Assembly (NCBI GenBank): GCA_008360975.2
Contig: CM039188.1
Coordinates: 29,725,944-29,789,943, forward strand
DNA: 64,000 bases
Reading direction: 5' to 3'
DNA from: Lichenostomus cassidix
Lineage: Eukaryota > Chordata > Aves > Passeriformes > Meliphagidae
This document shows, in pieces, positions 59,501 through 64,000 of the stretch. Position 1 is the first letter of the stretch; every line of letters begins with the position of its first letter. The translations under genes were made by a program, and so were the position numbers. The notes under the pieces were generated by a model, which ran no database searches, was not told the DNA's origin, and saw only the letters and a list, made by a program, of their open reading frames with translations.

Positions 59501-62500
59501 ATAAGGTCATCTGGGTGATCCTCTTCTTCAGTAGTCTGTGCTTGGAAAGCTTGTGCTTACAGTTTTCAATATTCTGCCCATTGAAACAAGTGTGATGTTT
59601 AAAGAGCTACTCTCAAACCAGTAGGATTAGGAGCAGTGCTTTCTGATGGGTGTTTTCTATTAGACTGAGACTGCTCACTGTGCTGTTTCTCAATTCTGAG
59701 TTTCTACAAGCCCAACAATTGACTAGGCAAGAAATTGGTCACTCTAATAATTTTTTTTTTGAAGGCTGTGAGAAAGGAATTTTTCTCAGTTTGATTATGC
59801 TTAACAGTATATATTTAATCCAAGCAAAAATTGAACTATAATAATTCCTCAAGGCGAAGGTGAAATCAGGCTAAATCCCCTTAGGCACAAAAATATGTTG
59901 TTCTGTTTGCAAACATTTGGAAAAAAGAGATCCACAAGTGTGAGTCAGCAGCTCTTATTTTCTGTCTTGGGCATGGATTGTCAATCACTGCTATGGAGGA
60001 CTTGGAAGGTGATGCTTCATGCTTGTTCCTTATGATGTCTGGACTCCCTGGTGTCTTTACTCTCTGTAAAATCCTGGGGAGGTGATAGTCCGGGCAATGG
60101 AAATGAGGTTTGGTGGTCACAGAGGTTTCAGAAAGCCTGAGAACAATCCTGCATTATTCCTCCCTTGAGCCCAAGAGCTGCTGGTGCTGCAATACTGCTG
60201 CTCCACATTCTGTAGCTGCTGAGGGCTTGTCATGAATATGCTGCTGGAGGGCAGGGCAGACAGAGCACTGGGATGGAGGCTTGGTCTGGCAGGGAGGGTT
60301 GGATACCTTTTCCTTGGGGACAACAGGACTGTTCCTCTGCTGCTTGGAAAATGGGGCCATGTAAGGCATGTAGCCTTAAAAATGTAACTGTACAAGTCCC
60401 TCAGCTCAGCACGTGTTGGAATATTCAATATCCAGGCAAGAGCTGCCAATTTTCCCTGGCTTGGCATGCCAGGGAATGTTTTCCTCAGGCTCCCTCTTCC
60501 CAGGTACATTCCTCTGCACATAGTCTGCAGAAACCCAGCAGACCCCAGGGCTCCTCTGTGCTCCTGGGTGTGACTTAGGCTGCCAGCTTGGCTGTCGAAA
60601 TGGTAAATATCAGTGGAAATGAGGAGGCTGTGAGCACTGCTGCTGCTGCCATGGGCTTTACACAACATCCCACGTGCCAGGGTGTGCTGGAGCTGTGAAA
60701 GACCTGGTGTGGGTTACACCTGCAGACTCTTTGCACCTGCAGGCTCACTGCACCTGCATCATGAGAAGATGTTGCCCTTTGTTGAAAGCTGTGCTTGAGA
60801 AAAAGCTAATTAGCACCTAAAGCATGTAGGATAAAATGGCAGAGATTGGTACTTTGCTGCGCTGTAAACTCAGTTTGGAAAAGAGAGATTTATCTCAGTT
60901 TTGAAATGTTTAGTTCTTTGCTTCTCTTTTCCACATTACATGAGGAGCAGAAAATGGAAAAATGATCAGAAAAGTTGCCTGAATACATTTTAATAATAAT
61001 TTTGACATAAAAAGGGAAGAGTCATAATTTTGTTCAAGTAGTTCATCTCCATTCAGACAATACAGAGGTTATTGCAGAGCTCATGCCTTTGATTTCTTGC
61101 TTTACTTTGGCTTGTGTACCAACCAATTCTTGTTAAATATTTATGGACAAGATTAAAGACTTTATAAAACTTAGCAGCTGGCAGCTGTCCTAGCCTAAAG
61201 GATAATGCAGAGTTTTAATTTTAATTGGATAACTATGTGACTGAAATATGCAAACCCCCAGGGGAATACCAGAATTGAAATATGTAAAATATTTTTTTAA
61301 AGAAAATACCCTTTTACATTCTGTATGTTCTTTTTCTCTTAGTAGCTTTTATCTGAAGGTGAAATTGCCATTTCTTTTCAGCTTCTTCCTTTTTAAACTT
61401 TTGTTTTCAAGTTGGTTGGTTTTGTGTTGTTTTTCCAGCTGAAGTTAAACTTTTTAGATGAAGTTCCTTCTGTTTGTTTAAATCCATGTATTAATCCATG
61501 CCCACCAGGCCAGGCATGGATTAATATGCCTGTATTCTTCAGAATTTTTCCTTCTTTCCCTGTTTTTGTGTTCTTAACTGCTACTGTCATGTTAGTGGGA
61601 ATTTTTGTGTTCCAGCCCTTGAAGATTACCTATCAACACAATCTAATAGGCCAGGGTCTCCCACATTAGCTGCCTACACACACATTCTGCTCCTTCAGTC
61701 TGTCAATATTTCACATACACCTCGCAGCCCAGCTGAAAGAAAGCACAGCTGTAGCTGAGCAAAAACAAAGGGTCATATTTCAACCCTTTTTCCCTCTGGA
61801 CCCATTGCTCCTGCCCATCTAAAACTGTTTTCTTTACTGTCTTAAGCTGTCCTGTGGCTACTGAAGTCAGTAAGGCAGTGCTTGTCTCTGCATAAATGCC
61901 TGCATGGAGTGTGGCAATAAAGCAACAGTTTCTTTCTTTACCAAGTCATGACTTCTCATAGATCATGGAGAATGGCCCACAAAGACAGCAGCCACCTTTT
62001 TAACACCTTCAGGTGGATGTTGTCAGGCCCATTGATTTCTAGGGGTGATGTTTCTGTAGCAGTTCAGTTTCCAGCTCTCCCTTCTCTAACAATGGGGCTG
62101 TGTTTGCATGAACTTGGATTTTTGTTCCCAAAGCCTGGGTCCCAGCAGTGCTGGCCCAACAGTTTAGCATAGCCTTGCCCCTGAGTTGTACTGGCTTTAA
62201 AATTACTGCTCATCACTGCTTCCAGGACATTGTGACCTAAGCTAAACCAGGTCCCCTATTGTCCTAAGCTAAACCTATTGTCCCCTTCAAAGGCGTGGGG
62301 GAAGCCACAGACTTGCAGAGCTCTACAGGTGGAGAAGAGAGCACAGAGGGCAGGTAAGGAAAAATGAAGGGTCTGTGGAGTGTCACCTGCATGGTGATGC
62401 TCAGGACTGTAATTTGGACTTGCATTGCTCAAATGGAAATTAGGCAGAATCTCCAGAAAATGGAATGAATGTGGCAGAATGAATCAGGCAGAATGTGAAT

Positions 62501-64000
62501 CCAAAGTCTTTCTTCAGATATGTCTTAAAATGACTCACCAAAGATCATAGTTGAAGTCCTTATCAGAGAATAAACTCCCAAATTTGCTTTGCAAATAATA
62601 AATTGACATGGCCCTATGGGCCCTGGTTTTTTTAGTCCCCATATTACTTCTCCTTTCCCTCTTGGCACTTCAAAGGATTGACATTTTCAATTTGACACAT
62701 AAATGTGTTGTTAAAATGACCTGCAAAAAACAGGAAGCTTTGGAGCTGCACTGGAGCAGCTGTACCTTTGTGCATTTTTTATGTGTTTTCTCACCTTCCA
62801 GCAACAAGAAAAGGATAAGGAGTTTTTGAATTTTATTTAAGGGTGTAATTATTTCCCAGGCTTGCTTTCTAAAACTACGTGGTTGCCTTGCATTTGTTAA
62901 GAAATAAGTACTGATAAGAATATTATCGTGAAGAAACATCTAATTAAAATGACCTTTTTTATTTGTTCTTTCATCTCATTTTAGCAGATAACAAGAATCA
63001 ACAGATGATATTATACTAATTATGATTTATTTTAATAAATTATATGAAAAGATATATATCTTCTAGTTCAATTTGTATTCTTTGAATACATAGGGGACTC
63101 TTATTAGAAGGTGCAAGCAAGTTTGGCTGATATTTTTGAAATGTTAAAAAAACTTTTAAAAATACTGTTCTCCAGTGCTGTATTATTAGTGTATCTTTTC
63201 TCTCTTCTTAAGCGTTGGGCTGAGATCTGTAATGCCAAAATTCTTACTTGGATATGAGGATCTTCAATAGCTGTATAAACAGCTCAGCCAGGGTCCACAT
63301 AGAACAGATAATTGTGGTCAGAGTGCACCAGAGAACCCTTATCTGCCTTGTGTGCTTCTGGGAGGAATACTGACCTCATGGTCTAGAGGCACACTGGGAT
63401 TATGTCTTTTCCTTCTGTAGTAGAACTTTTAAATATTCAAAGTAGTGCTTAAGTCCCCTTGCTGTCGTCCTGTCTGGTGTGTGAGCCAATAATTTCCACT
63501 TTCACCCATCTTTGTTTTAACCACTGTGATTAACTTGCACTCTGCTGGGTGATCCAGGCACAGAAACTTCTGGGTTATCTCCTATAGGGATTTAATATCA
63601 GCCCTTTCAAATAGGGACTCTTGGCATACACAATAAATGGGCATTATCCATGCAGATTAGATGCATTGATTGGCTGCACTGTGTCTTGTACACTTTATAC
63701 AAACTCTGTGATGGCATCTCTAATAGCTCATTCTTTAAAAAGGGCCTGTCATTTTATCATTATTTCCCTGCTTTGTGACCCAAGCACTGCTGAGAAGCAT
63801 CCTCACTCTGGTTTTCTTCTTTTCTACTGGAATTTCTGTGATTGAACAAATATATTGAAAGAAAAAGAAGGTAGGTTATACCCCCAATTTCTTAATCTCA
63901 TAATCACATTAGTGCTACAAGTAATGTCATCCAGCAAAAGTCACATTTTTACTCTTCTAATACACTTTCTGTGACAAGTCCATGAAGAAGATAAGGGACT
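56593..64000. other. Gene desert, part 2
   Basis: No gene was recognised to the window end. The longest open frame is on the - strand at 60117-60668 (183 residues), in a GC-richer patch and without any domain I know. A 14-bp perfect hairpin lies at 61489-61526. Minor repeats include (TGTGGC)3 at about 57261. Confidence 0.6.
61489..61526. repeat. Perfect 14-bp inverted repeat with 10-nt loop
   Basis: The left arm TATTAATCCATGCC (61489-61502) and right arm GGCATGGATTAATA (61513-61526) are exact reverse complements around a CACCAGGCCA loop. An extra AATCCATG just left of the hairpin repeats part of the arm. Confidence 0.85.

Noticed and set aside
1..64000. tRNA, rRNA, snoRNA or microRNA genes
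   Set aside because: None could be supported by eye. A covariance-model scan of the introns would be needed to exclude small snoRNAs.
1..64000. A novel defence, biosynthetic or mobile gene system
   Set aside because: The coding content is fully explained by three standard vertebrate genes plus ordinary repeats; no additional gene cluster is visible.

Overview
This window is vertebrate nuclear DNA, most likely from a bird. Its genes are split by spliceosomal introns with GT..AG ends, two promoters sit in CpG islands, and the recognisable interspersed repeats are avian-type CR1 LINE fragments. The HTR5B serotonin-receptor gene is intact, whereas it is a pseudogene in humans. The order within birds cannot be fixed by eye.

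Layout, left to right. (1) Positions 1-11410 hold the last eight coding exons and 3'UTR of CCDC93 (+ strand); the rest of the gene lies left of the window. (2) Positions 11411-15029 are intergenic. (3) HTR5B lies on the - strand in two coding exons (exon 1 at 21931-22698, exon 2 at 15506-15838) separated by a 6.1-kb intron. Its first exon sits in a strong CpG island. (4) Positions 23090-29270 are intergenic and contain a CR1 copy, a 38-bp minisatellite, a probable LTR and an unidentified coding-like segment at 26470-26830. (5) DDX18 lies on the - strand with all 14 coding exons between 37832 and 29534. I reconstructed it exon by exon with matching phases to a 647-residue DEAD-box helicase. Its CpG-island promoter carries a canonical Myc E-box. 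(6) From about 38.7 kb to the end I found no recognisable gene. This matches the gene desert that flanks DDX18 on the DPP10 side in other amniotes. It contains CR1 pieces, low-complexity tracts, a striking 148-nt tract made only of A and C, and several possible conserved non-coding elements.

The order CCDC93 - HTR5B - DDX18, with CCDC93 convergent on the other two, is the conserved amniote arrangement (human 2q14.1, inverted). The three genes have unrelated jobs: endosomal cargo recycling, serotonin signalling and ribosome biogenesis. There is no operon-like logic. I saw no CRISPR, phage, plasmid or novel gene cluster; the unexplained signals are listed as findings with modest scores.
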